64,000 nt of DNA from Terriglobales bacterium (GCA_027485675.1 JAIXQP010000007.1:248001-312000), one strand, 5' to 3'; positions 1-8,880 are shown, counted from the first letter of the stretch. Made by a program: numbers and translations. The notes: generated by a model not told the origin, from the letters alone.

Positions 1-14
1 TCAGCCTGGGTTCC

Positions 15-30
15 GGGGCTGGCCAGCCCC
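15..30. other. 16-bp perfect palindrome
   Basis: GGGGCTGGCCAGCCCC is a perfect palindrome in the otherwise featureless first 80 bases. It lies downstream of the leftward DUF2442 gene and could act as a hairpin at its 3' side, but no T-tract follows on the minus strand. Confidence 0.35.
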
Positions 31-80
31 GCACTTGCCTAATTCGGCAAACTCCTACCTTATGCAGGTAACCATGGCAA

Positions 81-347
81 TTACGCCGCGCAAGAGGAGG
101 AATCAGCAGGAGGCAGCCCTCCCCAAATCACCATATCTGGGCAAAGATCAACGCCGCCCGGCCAGACCAAGGTTCCCTCCGCCGCCTGCACCTGCCGAAA
201 CTGCGATGGGTCTGTCCGAATCGCCTCAAATATCGGTCCGCTCAGAAGACCGCTCAGATCCCGGGTTACGACCTCGCCCGTCGTCAAAGTGATTTCCACC
301 TCGAACGATTCTAACGGTTTGACCTTTGCGATGCGGACTAGCGCCAT
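81..347 (-). CDS. DUF2442 domain protein
   Basis: This 88-residue protein matches the small DUF2442 family. The opening MALVRIAKVKPLESFEVEI and the central ends VWPGGVDLCPD (W-P-G-x-x-D-L-x-P-D) are the family signature. DUF2442 genes usually sit directly after a DUF4160 gene, as here (23 nt after it on the same strand). The pair is often listed as a toxin-antitoxin-like module, but its activity is not established, so no function is claimed. A second DUF2442 gene next to a damaged DUF4160 gene occurs at 32.0 kb. Confidence 0.8.
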   Translation of the reverse strand: MALVRIAKVKPLESFEVEITLTTGEVVTRDLSGLLSGPIFEAIRTDPSQFRQVQAAEGTLVWPGGVDLCPDMVIWGGLPPADSSSCAA

Positions 348-369
348 GGGTTTCGACCTCTGCTATCTC

Positions 370-630
370 CTAGTCTAGCGGCGCAATTGGAACAAGGGGC
401 GCGCCGCTGCGAGAGTTCTGCCAGTTTGCGAGGAGTTCAGGTCGGTGGAGAGCTGCCCATTCGAGGACCATGGCAAGAGCGCGCCGCGGCAGCTGCCCAC
501 GGAGCACAGCCAGAGAATCTATCTCAATCAGGGCTTCATGCTCCCCATAAACGGCGTGAAAATGCCCGGGCTCATGGTCGTTATAGTAGAAGCGAACTGC
601 AATCCCGAAGAATCGAGAAACTTCCGGCAT
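370..630 (-). CDS. DUF4160 domain protein
   Basis: An 86-residue protein of the DUF4160 family, full length for the family. The N-terminus MPEVSRFFGIAVRFYYNDHE is followed by the conserved HFHAVYGE block, and the C-terminal ALAMVLEWAALHRPELLANW block is also typical. It is the middle gene of a leftward three-gene cluster: a small antitoxin-like gene 6 nt upstream and DUF2442 downstream. The intact copy is a reference for the truncated relative at 31.8-32.0 kb. The biochemical role is unknown. Confidence 0.8.
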   Translation of the reverse strand: MPEVSRFFGIAVRFYYNDHEPGHFHAVYGEHEALIEIDSLAVLRGQLPRRALAMVLEWAALHRPELLANWQNSRSGAPLVPIAPLD

Positions 631-636
631 CTTGCC

Positions 637-813
637 CTAAATGCTATCCCGTTGTCCATTTAGCTTCCGCTTAGCGCTTCGTTCCCGGATCGCCGCGAAG
701 ACCTCTGGACCATCGACGAACTCACCGCGGTCCGCCTCCGCAATACCGACCGCGATCTCCCTCCGGAGTTCCGCCAGCCGCCACTGCTCCAGTTCCTCTT
801 TCTCTTCCCGCAA
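637..813 (-). CDS. small antitoxin-like protein, TTG start
   Basis: A 58-residue leftward frame starting at TTG (813). A strong GGGGAGG ribosome-binding site lies 7 nt upstream, which supports this start although TTG is rare. The protein is charged and helical and contains EADRGEFVDGPEVFAAIRER, which resembles the C-terminal half of ParD/RelB-type antitoxins. It ends 6 nt before the DUF4160 start, so the three genes look like one operon. It lacks an N-terminal ribbon-helix-helix segment, so it may be a shortened antitoxin. Alternatively it is a third component of the DUF4160/DUF2442 module. Confidence 0.55.
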   Translation of the reverse strand: MREEKEELEQWRLAELRREIAVGIAEADRGEFVDGPEVFAAIRERSAKRKLNGQRDSI

Positions 814-965
814 ACGTCAGCCTCCCCAAATGTGATACCCGAACAAATATTGTCCGAAAACCGCCCGCCAAAACACCCCCAGCGGCGTGCCGGGCCATCG
901 AGGCCCGGCCCACCGCCATGCACGCTCCCCCCACCGAACGGTACCCTAAAAGATTGAGCACCATC
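814..965. promoter_or_regulatory. divergent intergenic region
   Basis: This gap separates the leftward DUF4160 cluster from rightward mutS2 and must carry both promoters. No convincing -35/-10 pair could be picked by eye. The sequence is less GC-rich than mutS2. Confidence 0.3.
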
Positions 966-3341
966 ATGGGTCCCGGCAGCCTCGAACTCCTCGAATACGC
1001 GTCTCTCAAGGAACTCGTCGGCCGCCACATCTCCACCGCCGCCGCCCGCCGCCTCCTCGACGACCTCGCCCCCTCCACCCACCGCGAAGCCCTCGAACAC
1101 GCCCTCGCCGAAGTCGCCGAAGCCATGCGCTGGCTCGACGAGGCCAACTCCCCCGGCAACGCCGCCAAAGGCTCCGCCGTCCGCTTCACCGGACTCCCCG
1201 ACGTCGCCGAAGCCGCCGCCCGCCTCCGCATCGAAGGCGCCGGACTCGACGGCCGCGAACTCTACGACCTCATCCAGTGGCTCGAACGCAGCGGCGATAT
1301 GCGCGCCGCCATCTTCCTCGTCGTCGATCGCTACCCCCTCCTCGCCCAACGCGCCCAAAAGCTCGGCGACTTCCGCAGCGTCCTCCGCGAAATCTCCGGC
1401 AAAGTCCTCCCCGATGGCTCCCTCGCCGACGATGCCAGCGTCGCCCTCCATCGCCTCCGCCGTGGCATGAGCAAGCAGAAGGAGCACATCCAGTCCTCCC
1501 TCGAAAAGTTCCTCCGCGTCCACCGCGATGAAGGCGTCCTGCAAGACGAATACGTCACCATCCGCAACGACCGCTTCGTCGTCCCCCTCGTCGCCGGCCA
1601 ACACAAGAAAGTCGACGGCGTCATCCACGCCGCCTCCGGCACCGGCGCCACCCTGTTCGTTGAGCCCATGGAAACCATCCAGCTCAACAACGAACTCGTC
1701 CGCATGACCGAAGAGGAGATGCGCGAAGTCCATCGCATCCTCCGCGAACTCACCGAAGCCCTCCGCGCCCACGCCACCTCCATCCGCGACTCCATCGCCA
1801 CCATGGCGATCCTCGAACTCACCTTCGCCAAAGCCAACCTCGGCGGCGTCATTCCCACCTTCGGCGACACCCTCCGCCTCGTCGAAGCCCGCCACCCCAT
1901 CCTCGCCGACGTCCTCCGCCGCGAACGCCGCCGCCCCGTCCCCGTCTCCTTCGGCCTCGATCCCATCAACCGCACCCTCCTCATCACCGGCCCCAACACC
2001 GGCGGCAAAACCGTCACCATGAAGACCGCCGGCCTTCTCGCCCTCATGGCCCAATCCGCCATGCCCGTCCCCGCCCGCGAAGCCGAGTTCCCCATCTTTC
2101 AGCAGATCCTCGCCGACATCGGCGACAACCAGTCCATCGCCGAATCCCTCAGCTCGTTCAGCTCTCACATCCGCCACGTCTCGGAAATGCTCGAACAGGC
2201 CACACCCGAATCGCTCGTCCTCCTCGACGAACTCGGCCGCGCCACCGACCCCGAAGAAGGCGGCGCCCTCGGCATCGCCATCCTCGAAAAGTTCCGCGAG
2301 TATGGCGCGCTGACCATGGCCTCCACGCATCTGACGGCCCTCAAGATCTGGGGCGCCAACACCCCCGGCGTCATCCAGGCCTCCATGGGCTTCGACGACG
2401 CCACCCTCAAGCCCACGTATCTCCTTCAAACCGGCGCCCCCGGCCGCAGCGCCGGCCTCGCCATCGCCTCCCAACTTGGCATGCCGCCTGCACTAATCGA
2501 ACGCGCCAAACAGGCGATGACCTCCACCGAGCGCGACATCGCCGCCTTCATCGCCGAACTCCACCGCCGCCTCGAAGAGGTCAACCGCGAAAAGGCCGAC
2601 CTCGAACAAAAACGAACCCAGTTCGAACTCGAAACGAACCAACAGCGCGAGGCCTCCAAGAAGGCGCACGAACAGAAGATCCGCGAAGTCGAACGCCGCA
2701 GCGAAGCCGCCCTCGCTCAGTTCGAAGCCCAAGCCCGCGAAGCCATCGAAGGCGCCATGGCCGGCCTCGCCAGCAAGAAGGCCGCCGAAAATGCCATCCG
2801 CAAAGTCGCCCGCACCCGCGCCGAACTCAAAGACGAAGTCGGCGCCCTCCGCGGACCCGTCGGTGGGCCCGCTGCGCTGCCGCCCATCGTCGAAGGCAGC
2901 CGCGTCAAGCTCAAAGGCGTCCGCGACATCGCCCGGGTCAAACGACTCCTCCCCAGCGGCGAGATCGAAGTCGTCATCGGCTTCATGAAGATGCGCGTCC
3001 CCGTCACCGACGTCCTCGAAGTCCTCCCCGCCGGTGGCGCCGACCCCAAACTCCCCAGCGGCGTCACGTTTCAGCAGGGTCCTGCATACGAGACAGTGAC
3101 GCGCGAACTGAACTTAATCGGCAAGCGCGCCGACGAGGCCATGGATGAGGTCGACGCCTTTCTCGACCGAGCGGCAATCGCCAGCGTCGACCGAGTCCGC
3201 ATCGTCCACGGCCACGGCATGGGTATCCTCAAGCGGGCCGTCGCCGACCTCCTCAAGAAGAGCCCCCATGTCTCCGATTTCTACCCGGCGACGCCGGCCG
3301 AAGGCGGGACCGGCGCCACCATTGCCGAATTGAAGGGTTAG
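966..3341 (+). CDS. mutS2: endonuclease MutS2
   Basis: MutS2-family ATPase/nuclease of 791 residues, normal length. The core carries a P-loop GPNTGGKT near residue 341 and the Walker B/signature stretch LVLLDELGRATDPEEGG near residue 420. A charged coiled coil follows (about residues 520-640), then a C-terminal Smr nuclease domain with HGHGMGILKRAV near residue 745. The family acts on branched DNA to suppress recombination, and in some bacteria on stalled ribosomes. The ATG at 966 (MGPGSLELLEYASLKELVG) was preferred over an in-frame ATG at 918 because family members begin this way. There is no MutS mismatch-binding domain. Confidence 0.95.
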   Translation: MGPGSLELLEYASLKELVGRHISTAAARRLLDDLAPSTHREALEHALAEVAEAMRWLDEANSPGNAAKGSAVRFTGLPDVAEAAARLRIEGAGLDGRELYDLIQWLERSGDMRAAIFLVVDRYPLLAQRAQKLGDFRSVLREISGKVLPDGSLADDASVALHRLRRGMSKQKEHIQSSLEKFLRVHRDEGVLQDEYVTIRNDRFVVPLVAGQHKKVDGVIHAASGTGATLFVEPMETIQLNNELVRMTEEEMREVHRILRELTEALRAHATSIRDSIATMAILELTFAKANLGGVIPTFGDTLRLVEARHPILADVLRRERRRPVPVSFGLDPINRTLLITGPNTGGKTVTMKTAGLLALMAQSAMPVPAREAEFPIFQQILADIGDNQSIAESLSSFSSHIRHVSEMLEQATPESLVLLDELGRATDPEEGGALGIAILEKFREYGALTMASTHLTALKIWGANTPGVIQASMGFDDATLKPTYLLQTGAPGRSAGLAIASQLGMPPALIERAKQAMTSTERDIAAFIAELHRRLEEVNREKADLEQKRTQFELETNQQREASKKAHEQKIREVERRSEAALAQFEAQAREAIEGAMAGLASKKAAENAIRKVARTRAELKDEVGALRGPVGGPAALPPIVEGSRVKLKGVRDIARVKRLLPSGEIEVVIGFMKMRVPVTDVLEVLPAGGADPKLPSGVTFQQGPAYETVTRELNLIGKRADEAMDEVDAFLDRAAIASVDRVRIVHGHGMGILKRAVADLLKKSPHVSDFYPATPAEGGTGATIAELKG

Positions 3342-3793
3342 ATCGCCGCCAGCACTTCGGCCGCATGGCCCGCCGGCTTCACCTTCTCGAAGATCTGCTT
3401 GATCTTGCCGTCCGGGCCAATGATGAAGGTGGTCCGCTCGACGCCCATGTAAGTCTTGCCGTACATCGACTTCTCCTTCCAAACGCCATAGGCCTCCGCC
3501 CCGGCGTGCTCGAAGTCCGCGAGCAGCGTAAAGGGCAGATCAAACTTCGACTTGAACTTCGATTGCGCCTTCTCCGCGTCCGGCGAGATGCCGATGATCA
3601 CGGCGTCCTTCTCGGCGAACGCCGCCGTGTGGTCGCGGAACTCGCAGCTCTCGGTGGTGCAGCCGGGGGTATCGGCCTTCGGGTAGAAGTACAGGACAAC
3701 GGTCTTGCCCTTGAGCGAGGAGAGCTTGAACGGGTTCCCTGCTTCGTCAGTGAGCTTCAATTCGGGTGCTTTGCTGCCAACTTTAAGTGCCAT
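3338..3793 (-). CDS. bcp: thioredoxin-dependent peroxiredoxin, Bcp/PrxQ type
   Basis: A 151-residue AhpC/TSA-fold peroxidase that reduces hydroperoxides with thioredoxin. The active site reads DTPGCTTESCEFRD: the peroxidatic Cys is followed five residues later by the resolving Cys, the spacing of E. coli Bcp. FTLLADFEHAGAEAYGVW and the ERTTFIIGPDGKI block are also family features. The start at 3793 (MALKVGSKAPEL) was chosen over an upstream in-frame ATG at 3865 because only this part matches the family. It overlaps the upstream glycosyltransferase by 11 nt (same strand, translational coupling likely) and converges with mutS2 over 4 nt. Confidence 0.92.
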   Translation of the reverse strand: MALKVGSKAPELKLTDEAGNPFKLSSLKGKTVVLYFYPKADTPGCTTESCEFRDHTAAFAEKDAVIIGISPDAEKAQSKFKSKFDLPFTLLADFEHAGAEAYGVWKEKSMYGKTYMGVERTTFIIGPDGKIKQIFEKVKPAGHAAEVLAAI

Positions 3794-4385
3794 GGTGGGG
3801 GAGATGTTCGAAGTGGCCGTTTTGCTCCAGGAATTCCGCGATGCGCCCGAGATCCTTGGGTTCATCCACGTCGAACCAGGAAGGTCCCAACGAGACTGTC
3901 AGCCCCGCCGCCCGGCAAGCCGCCGCGGTGTCCGCCAGGGCGTCCGCCGTTGACCACCGAACCCGTGCAAACATCGCCGGATGCGTCCGGCGCGCCGCGA
4001 TGGCCCAGTAGCCGCCGTCGTCCGTCGGCGCCAGTGTCACGTCCGCTTCCGCCTCCATCATCGCCGCGATATGCGGGTCCGGCACGGTTGGCGAATCCGA
4101 ACCCAAAAGCAAAGCCGGGAGCCGGGGTGTCAGGGCGTTCAGCATCCTGTCTCCCAAATTTCCGGCGGATTGCAGGGCGACAGAAACGTTCTGGCTCGGA
4201 AAGTCGTCTGTGAGGGTGTCCAGATGTAGTTCAACTTCTCCAAACTTGGGCAGGCGGTTCAGCATCGTATTGACGAAGAGTCTATGTAAGTCGGCAGCTT
4301 TTTGGGGGCCGATTCCGGCGGCGAGTCTTGTTTTGACGCGGCCTGGCACCGGCGCCTTGGCGAAGAGCAAGATGACGGGACGCAT
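3783..4385 (-). CDS. DUF2064 (TIGR04282) glycosyltransferase
   Basis: A 200-residue GT-A-like protein of the DUF2064/TIGR04282 family. The N-terminal LFAKAPVPGRVKTRLA motif is the nucleotide-sugar binding signature, and LLGSDSPTVPDPHI carries the metal-binding Asp region. Some members lie in arsenosugar or other small glycoside pathways. No arsenic gene is nearby, so the substrate is open. It heads a two-gene leftward operon with the peroxiredoxin and is divergent from the cytochrome c gene. Confidence 0.88.
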   Translation of the reverse strand: MRPVILLFAKAPVPGRVKTRLAAGIGPQKAADLHRLFVNTMLNRLPKFGEVELHLDTLTDDFPSQNVSVALQSAGNLGDRMLNALTPRLPALLLGSDSPTVPDPHIAAMMEAEADVTLAPTDDGGYWAIAARRTHPAMFARVRWSTADALADTAAACRAAGLTVSLGPSWFDVDEPKDLGRIAEFLEQNGHFEHLPHHGT

Positions 4386-4435
4386 GGGCAGATTGTAGAA
4401 TAGCGGTTTAGATCCTTTGAGGAGTTCGGATATCT

Positions 4436-4747
4436 ATGACTATGATGAAGCGCTTTTTTGCCTTGACCGCGCCGGCGATTCTCTTGACCGGTTCGGCGAT
4501 GGCGTTCGACGCCAAGAAGGGCCAGGAAGTATTTGAGAATTCGGCCTGTATGGGTTGCCACAACACCGATACCGACGAAAAGCGCGGCAACGCGCCCGCG
4601 TTGAAGGGCCTGTACAAGAAGGAAGGCATGACCGAAGCCAAGGTCGTGGACAAAATCAAGAAGGGCGGCAACGGGATGCCCCCTTATGAAGAGCAGCTCG
4701 AAAAGGCCGACATGGAGAACCTCCTGGCCTATCTGAAGACCCTCTAA
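4436..4747 (+). CDS. small periplasmic cytochrome c, class I
   Basis: A 103-residue precursor. Residues 1-23 form a Sec signal peptide ending in GSAMA, and the haem site CMGCH spans residues 38-42. The axial Met is probably in GMPPYEEQL near residue 81. This fits small monohaem cytochromes that carry electrons in the periplasm. A GAGGAG ribosome-binding site at 4419-4424 precedes the ATG. The divergent neighbour is the DUF2064 gene and a hairpin follows the stop. Confidence 0.9.
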   Translation: MTMMKRFFALTAPAILLTGSAMAFDAKKGQEVFENSACMGCHNTDTDEKRGNAPALKGLYKKEGMTEAKVVDKIKKGGNGMPPYEEQLEKADMENLLAYLKTL

Positions 4748-4762
4748 ACCTCAGAAATCCTT

Positions 4763-4791
4763 GGGCGGGTTGACGTTGGGTCCACCCGCCC
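4763..4791 (+). terminator. hairpin after cytochrome c
   Basis: GGGCGGGT (4763-4770) and ACCCGCCC (4784-4791) form an 8-bp perfect stem with a 13-nt loop, 15 nt after the cytochrome stop. Only a weak T-rich stretch (GGTATTCTAG) follows, so termination may be partial. Confidence 0.6.
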
Positions 4792-4819
4792 GGTATTCTA
4801 GTATCTGTTCGCCCGTCGC

Positions 4820-4897
4820 GACCCCATCGTCTAGCCCGGCCTAGGACACCGCCCTTTCACGGCGTCAACGAGGGTTCGAATCCCTCTGGGGTCGCCA
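4820..4897 (+). tRNA. tRNA-Glu (TTC)
   Basis: Cloverleaf read by eye. The acceptor stem is GACCCCA/TGGGGTC (4820-4826 with 4887-4893), discriminator G is at 4894 and an encoded CCA lies at 4895-4897. The D arm contains GTCTAG...CTAGGAC. The anticodon loop CTTTCAC has anticodon TTC at 4856-4858. The T arm is GAGGG-TTCGAAT-CCCTC (4870-4886). The outermost anticodon-stem pair is C-T instead of C-G. The layout closely follows bacterial tRNA-Glu. Confidence 0.95.
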
Positions 4898-4930
4898 TTA
4901 AATTTGTTTTCGGATAAACTCAATGTCACC

Positions 4931-7486
4931 ATGTGGCCTTGGGTTTTTTTGTTGGCGGCGACCGTTCCGGATTTCGATCGGGATGTGGCTCCGATTTTGG
5001 CTGCGCAGTGCGCCAAATGTCACGGCGGGACTTCGCGGTTGAGCGGTTTTTCGGTGGAAAGCCGCGAATTGGTCATCGAAGGCGGACGGAAGAATGGCAA
5101 GGCGGTGATCGGCGGCCATCCCGAATCGAGTCCGCTCATCCAGATGGTGAAGGGCGAACTGAACCCGCAGATGCCCCTCGGCAAACCACTCCCCGAGCGG
5201 GACATCGCAACGCTCGAAGCTTGGGTGAAGAGTCTTCCGGCCGAAGAGTCCAACGCCAAAAAAGAATGGCGCTGGCCGTACGAAAGACCGGTTCGTCCAC
5301 CGGGAAAATCCATCGACGAGTTCGTCCTGGCGAAGTTGAAGCCCAAGGGTTTAGGGCTCGCTCCAGAAGCCGACCGGCGGACGCTGGCTCGCCGCGCTTA
5401 TTTTGATTTGATCGGACTGCCTCCCACTGCGGAGGAGCTGGCGGAGTTCCTCCGCGAAGGCGATTACCCAAAGCTGATCGAGAAGCTCCTGGCGGATCCT
5501 CGCTACGGCGAACGCTGGGGCCGGCACTGGCTCGATCTCGCTCGCTACGGAGAGACCAGCGGACTCGAAGGCGACGGGGCGATCGGGAACGCCTGGCGGT
5601 ATCGCGATTGGGTGATTGATTCGTTCAATCGCGATCTGCCCTACGACAAGTTCATCATCCAGCAGTTGGGGGGCGGGGACGAGCATTCGCAGTCGCGGAA
5701 TAATTACGCGCCGAACATCCAGGGCCACGTCCCATTAGGGTTCCTGCGATTGGCTCCGTGGGACCGGTCGAACCTCGTTGCCGACGAAGTGCGGGCGAAC
5801 TATTTGGCGGAGATTACGGCGGCGACGAGTTCCGTTTTTCTTGGGCTAACCGTCGGTTGCGCGCGCTGCCATGACCATAAGTACGACCCGATTCCGCAGA
5901 AGGATTACTACCGGTGGCAGGCGTTCTTCAACACGATTCAGGTGGAGAATGTGACGGTGCCTTATGCCGATGAAGACTTCGCCGAGAAGGCGAAGGCCAA
6001 GATCAAGGAGATTGAGGCGAGGCTGAAGGACGGGCCGGAGAAGGCTGCGCTTGACGCCTACGAGAAAGAGTCTCTGCCCAAGCTGGTGGCACGACGGCGG
6101 GAGTTGGCGGCCGGGAAGCCGGCGACGCTTACGGATCTGCGGCTGGAGATGCGGCGGAAGGAGAAAAGCCAGTTTTCGCGGGCCGAGCAGCGGCATTACG
6201 CCCTCGTGAAGGAGGACGCGGACCGGACGGGCGACCCCGAAGAGAAAGCGGCGCTGGACGCTTTAGAGAAGGAACTGATGGGCCGGCTGAAGCTGGATCC
6301 GGCGCGCTTCGACGTGTTCGAGGTGACGGATTTGCGGGCGGAGATGGGGAATCGCCAATCGAAGGTGTTCAGCGAGGCGGAGCGGGAGCGGCACGGCGAA
6401 TTGAGCGAAGCGCTTGAGGTTTGGCGCCGCCGGCTGGGCCGCTGGCAGCCCGTCGCGCTGACCGTGAAGAACGTTCCGGGGCCGCCGAACGGTCCGGCGA
6501 TTGCGCCGGTCCGGGTGCTGCTGCGGGGCGATTACCGGCTACCGGGTGAACCGGTGGAGGCGGGCTTCCCGACGGCCTTCACGGGCAAGGCGGAGCCGGC
6601 GACGCTGGAGACGGACCGGTACCGGCAGTTCCCGACGCGGGGGCACCGGCTGACGCTGGCGAAGTGGATTGCGAGCAAGGAGAATCCGCTGACGGCGCGG
6701 GTGATGGCGAACCGGATCTGGCAGTATCACTTCGGGACGGGGATTGTCGCGACGCCGAGCGATTTCGGGGTGAACGGCGAGCGGCCGACGCATCCGGAGC
6801 TTCTCGACTGGCTGGCGCACGAGTTCATGGATAGCGGTTGGAGCATCAAGGCGATGCACCGGAAGATCATGTTATCAGCCACTTACCGGCAGAGCGGAGA
6901 AAATCCGGCGTGGGAGAAGGACGCCGAGAACAAGCTGCTTTCGCGCTTTCCCCGGCGGCGCCTGGCGGGCGAGGAGTTGCGGGATTCGATCCTGTACCTG
7001 AGCGGGCGGCTGAACGGGGAGCGCGGCGGGCCGAGCGTGTTTCCTCCGCTGCCGGCGGACCTGGCGGACTTCGCGCGCTACGGGCGCGGCGGGGCCGCGA
7101 TGTGGGAGCCGAACGAACAGGAAGAGGACGGGCGGCGGCGGAGTATCTACACCTTCCAACGGCGGAGCATGCCGCTGCCGATGATGGCGGCGTTTGACGC
7201 GCCGGTGTTCAGCGAGAGCTGCGACCGGCGGAGCGCGACGACCACGCCGCTACAGGCACTGGCGATGTTGAACGGGAATCTGCTGCATGAAGAGGCCGGC
7301 CACCTGGCCAAGCGCATTGCGGCGGAGAGCGGGGACCGGGCGGTGCAGGTGAAGCGGGCGTTCGGCATGGTGCTGGGGCGGGCGCCAGCGGCGGCGGAGT
7401 TGGAACGGTATACGGGATTCACGGGCGATCTGGCGGCGATCTGCCGGGTCCTGTTGAACACGAACGAGTTTCTGTACGTGGAGTAG
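4931..7486 (+). CDS. DUF1549/DUF1553 (PSD1-type) secreted cytochrome
   Basis: An 851-residue protein of the Planctomycete-cytochrome-C / DUF1549 / DUF1553 family, found in Planctomycetes and Solibacter-type acidobacteria. After a short signal sequence a haem site CAKCHGG sits near residue 33. DUF1549 follows (WGRHWLDLARYGETSG region), with a second CARCHDHKYDPI motif near residue 315, and DUF1553 in the last third (NRIWQYHFGTGIVATPSDFG). The start at 4931 gives a compact signal peptide; an earlier ATG at 4904 lies almost at the tRNA end. The DUF1501 gene begins 2 nt after the stop. A role in degrading sulfated or complex polysaccharides is suggested for the family but not shown here. Confidence 0.9.
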   Translation: MWPWVFLLAATVPDFDRDVAPILAAQCAKCHGGTSRLSGFSVESRELVIEGGRKNGKAVIGGHPESSPLIQMVKGELNPQMPLGKPLPERDIATLEAWVKSLPAEESNAKKEWRWPYERPVRPPGKSIDEFVLAKLKPKGLGLAPEADRRTLARRAYFDLIGLPPTAEELAEFLREGDYPKLIEKLLADPRYGERWGRHWLDLARYGETSGLEGDGAIGNAWRYRDWVIDSFNRDLPYDKFIIQQLGGGDEHSQSRNNYAPNIQGHVPLGFLRLAPWDRSNLVADEVRANYLAEITAATSSVFLGLTVGCARCHDHKYDPIPQKDYYRWQAFFNTIQVENVTVPYADEDFAEKAKAKIKEIEARLKDGPEKAALDAYEKESLPKLVARRRELAAGKPATLTDLRLEMRRKEKSQFSRAEQRHYALVKEDADRTGDPEEKAALDALEKELMGRLKLDPARFDVFEVTDLRAEMGNRQSKVFSEAERERHGELSEALEVWRRRLGRWQPVALTVKNVPGPPNGPAIAPVRVLLRGDYRLPGEPVEAGFPTAFTGKAEPATLETDRYRQFPTRGHRLTLAKWIASKENPLTARVMANRIWQYHFGTGIVATPSDFGVNGERPTHPELLDWLAHEFMDSGWSIKAMHRKIMLSATYRQSGENPAWEKDAENKLLSRFPRRRLAGEELRDSILYLSGRLNGERGGPSVFPPLPADLADFARYGRGGAAMWEPNEQEEDGRRRSIYTFQRRSMPLPMMAAFDAPVFSESCDRRSATTTPLQALAMLNGNLLHEEAGHLAKRIAAESGDRAVQVKRAFGMVLGRAPAAAELERYTGFTGDLAAICRVLLNTNEFLYVE

Positions 7487-7488
7487 CT

Positions 7489-8874
7489 ATGACGAGACGG
7501 GATTGGTTATTGCAGTCGTATCTGGGCCTGGGCGGCATTGCGCTGGCAGGCCAGGAGAGCCCGTTGGCGCCGAAGGTGGCGCACTGGCCGGCGCGGGCGA
7601 AGAGCTGCATCTTCCTGTTCATGGAAGGCGGCGTGAGCCAGATGGACCTGTTCGAGAATAAGCCGGAGCTCGTGAAGCGGGCGGGGCAACGGATGCCCCA
7701 GGCGGGGAACACGGAGGGGGAGATCGCGACGTTCTCGGCGGCGCCGAACCGGATCATCCCGCCGATCGCGCCGTTGCGGCAGTGGGGGCAGAGCGGGCGC
7801 TGGATTACGGAGCTGATGCCGGCGCTGGGCGGCGTGGCGGATGAGCTGGCGTTTGTCCATGGGGTGAAGGTGGACAACAACAACCATGGGCCGGCGGTGT
7901 ACCACACGTTGACGGGGAACCAGTTTCCGGGGTCGGCGAGCGTGGGGGCATGGATGACGTATGGGCTGGGGTCGGAGAACCGGGATCTGCCGGGGTTTGT
8001 GGTGCTGGGGGACCGGCGGGGCGCGACGATTGGCGGGGCGGGCGTTTGGGGGAACGGGTTCCTGCCGGCGGCGTATCAGGGGACGTTGTTCCGGAACGGG
8101 GACACGCCGATTGTGGACCTGAAGCGGCCGGAGGGGATGAGCGAGCGGGAGCAGCGAGCGGAGTTGGACCTGCTGCAGTGGCAGAACGAGCAGCACCGGG
8201 CGGCGCGGACGAACACGGGCGAGTTAGAGGCCCGGATTGCGGCGTACGAGCTGGCATTCCGGATGCAGGCGAAGGCGCCGGAGCTGGTGGATTTGAGTGG
8301 GGAGACGGCGGCGACGAAGAAGCTGTATGGGATGGACGACCCGATCTCGGAGCCGTTTGGGCGGCAGTGTTTGCTGGCCCGTCGGATGGTGGAACGGGGG
8401 GTGCGGTTCGTGATGACGCTGCACGGGGCGGGGGGCGATCGCTGGGACGATCATGGGGACGTGAAGGGGCGGATTCCGAAGCACTGCAAGGAGGTGGACC
8501 AGCCGGTGGGCGGGCTGATTCAGGACCTGAAGTCGCGGGGGCTGTTGGAGGATACGCTGGTGGTCTGGGCGAGTGAGATGGGACGGACGCCGTTTGACAA
8601 CAACCTGGTGACGGACAAGCCGGGGCGGGACCACAACCAGTATGGGTTGGCGGTGTGGATGGCGGGTGGGAACGTGAAGAAGGGGGCGACGTTTGGGGAG
8701 ACGGACGACTTTTCGGTGCGTTCGGCGGGGAGCCCGATCCCGGTGCGGGACGTGCATGCGACGCTGCTGCATTTGATGGGTTTGGAGCAGGACCGGCTGA
8801 CGTACCTGCATGCGGGGCGGTATAAGAAGCTGACGGATATTGGGGGTCGGGTGATCCGGGAGATTCTGGCTTAG
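7489..8874 (+). CDS. DUF1501 domain protein (secreted sulfatase-like)
   Basis: A 461-residue protein with the DUF1501 signature: SCIFLFMEGGVSQMDLFENK near the N-terminus, EMGRTPFDNN and the GRDHNQYGLAVWMAGG block near the C-terminus. The fold resembles alkaline phosphatases/sulfatases. The N-terminus TRRDWLLQSYLGLGGIALAG looks like a Tat-type leader, although the twin Arg follows only one residue. It is translationally close to the DUF1549/DUF1553 cytochrome, the usual partner. The 3' end runs straight into a GC-rich tandem repeat array. Confidence 0.9.
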   Translation: MTRRDWLLQSYLGLGGIALAGQESPLAPKVAHWPARAKSCIFLFMEGGVSQMDLFENKPELVKRAGQRMPQAGNTEGEIATFSAAPNRIIPPIAPLRQWGQSGRWITELMPALGGVADELAFVHGVKVDNNNHGPAVYHTLTGNQFPGSASVGAWMTYGLGSENRDLPGFVVLGDRRGATIGGAGVWGNGFLPAAYQGTLFRNGDTPIVDLKRPEGMSEREQRAELDLLQWQNEQHRAARTNTGELEARIAAYELAFRMQAKAPELVDLSGETAATKKLYGMDDPISEPFGRQCLLARRMVERGVRFVMTLHGAGGDRWDDHGDVKGRIPKHCKEVDQPVGGLIQDLKSRGLLEDTLVVWASEMGRTPFDNNLVTDKPGRDHNQYGLAVWMAGGNVKKGATFGETDDFSVRSAGSPIPVRDVHATLLHLMGLEQDRLTYLHAGRYKKLTDIGGRVIREILA

Positions 8875-8880
8875 GGCTGA

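Noticed and set aside
660-2474. 604-residue open frame antisense to mutS2
   Set aside because: Composition is Gly/Glu/Asp/Ala-rich as expected for the reverse of a GC-rich gene; no domain; mutS2 on the other strand is clear.
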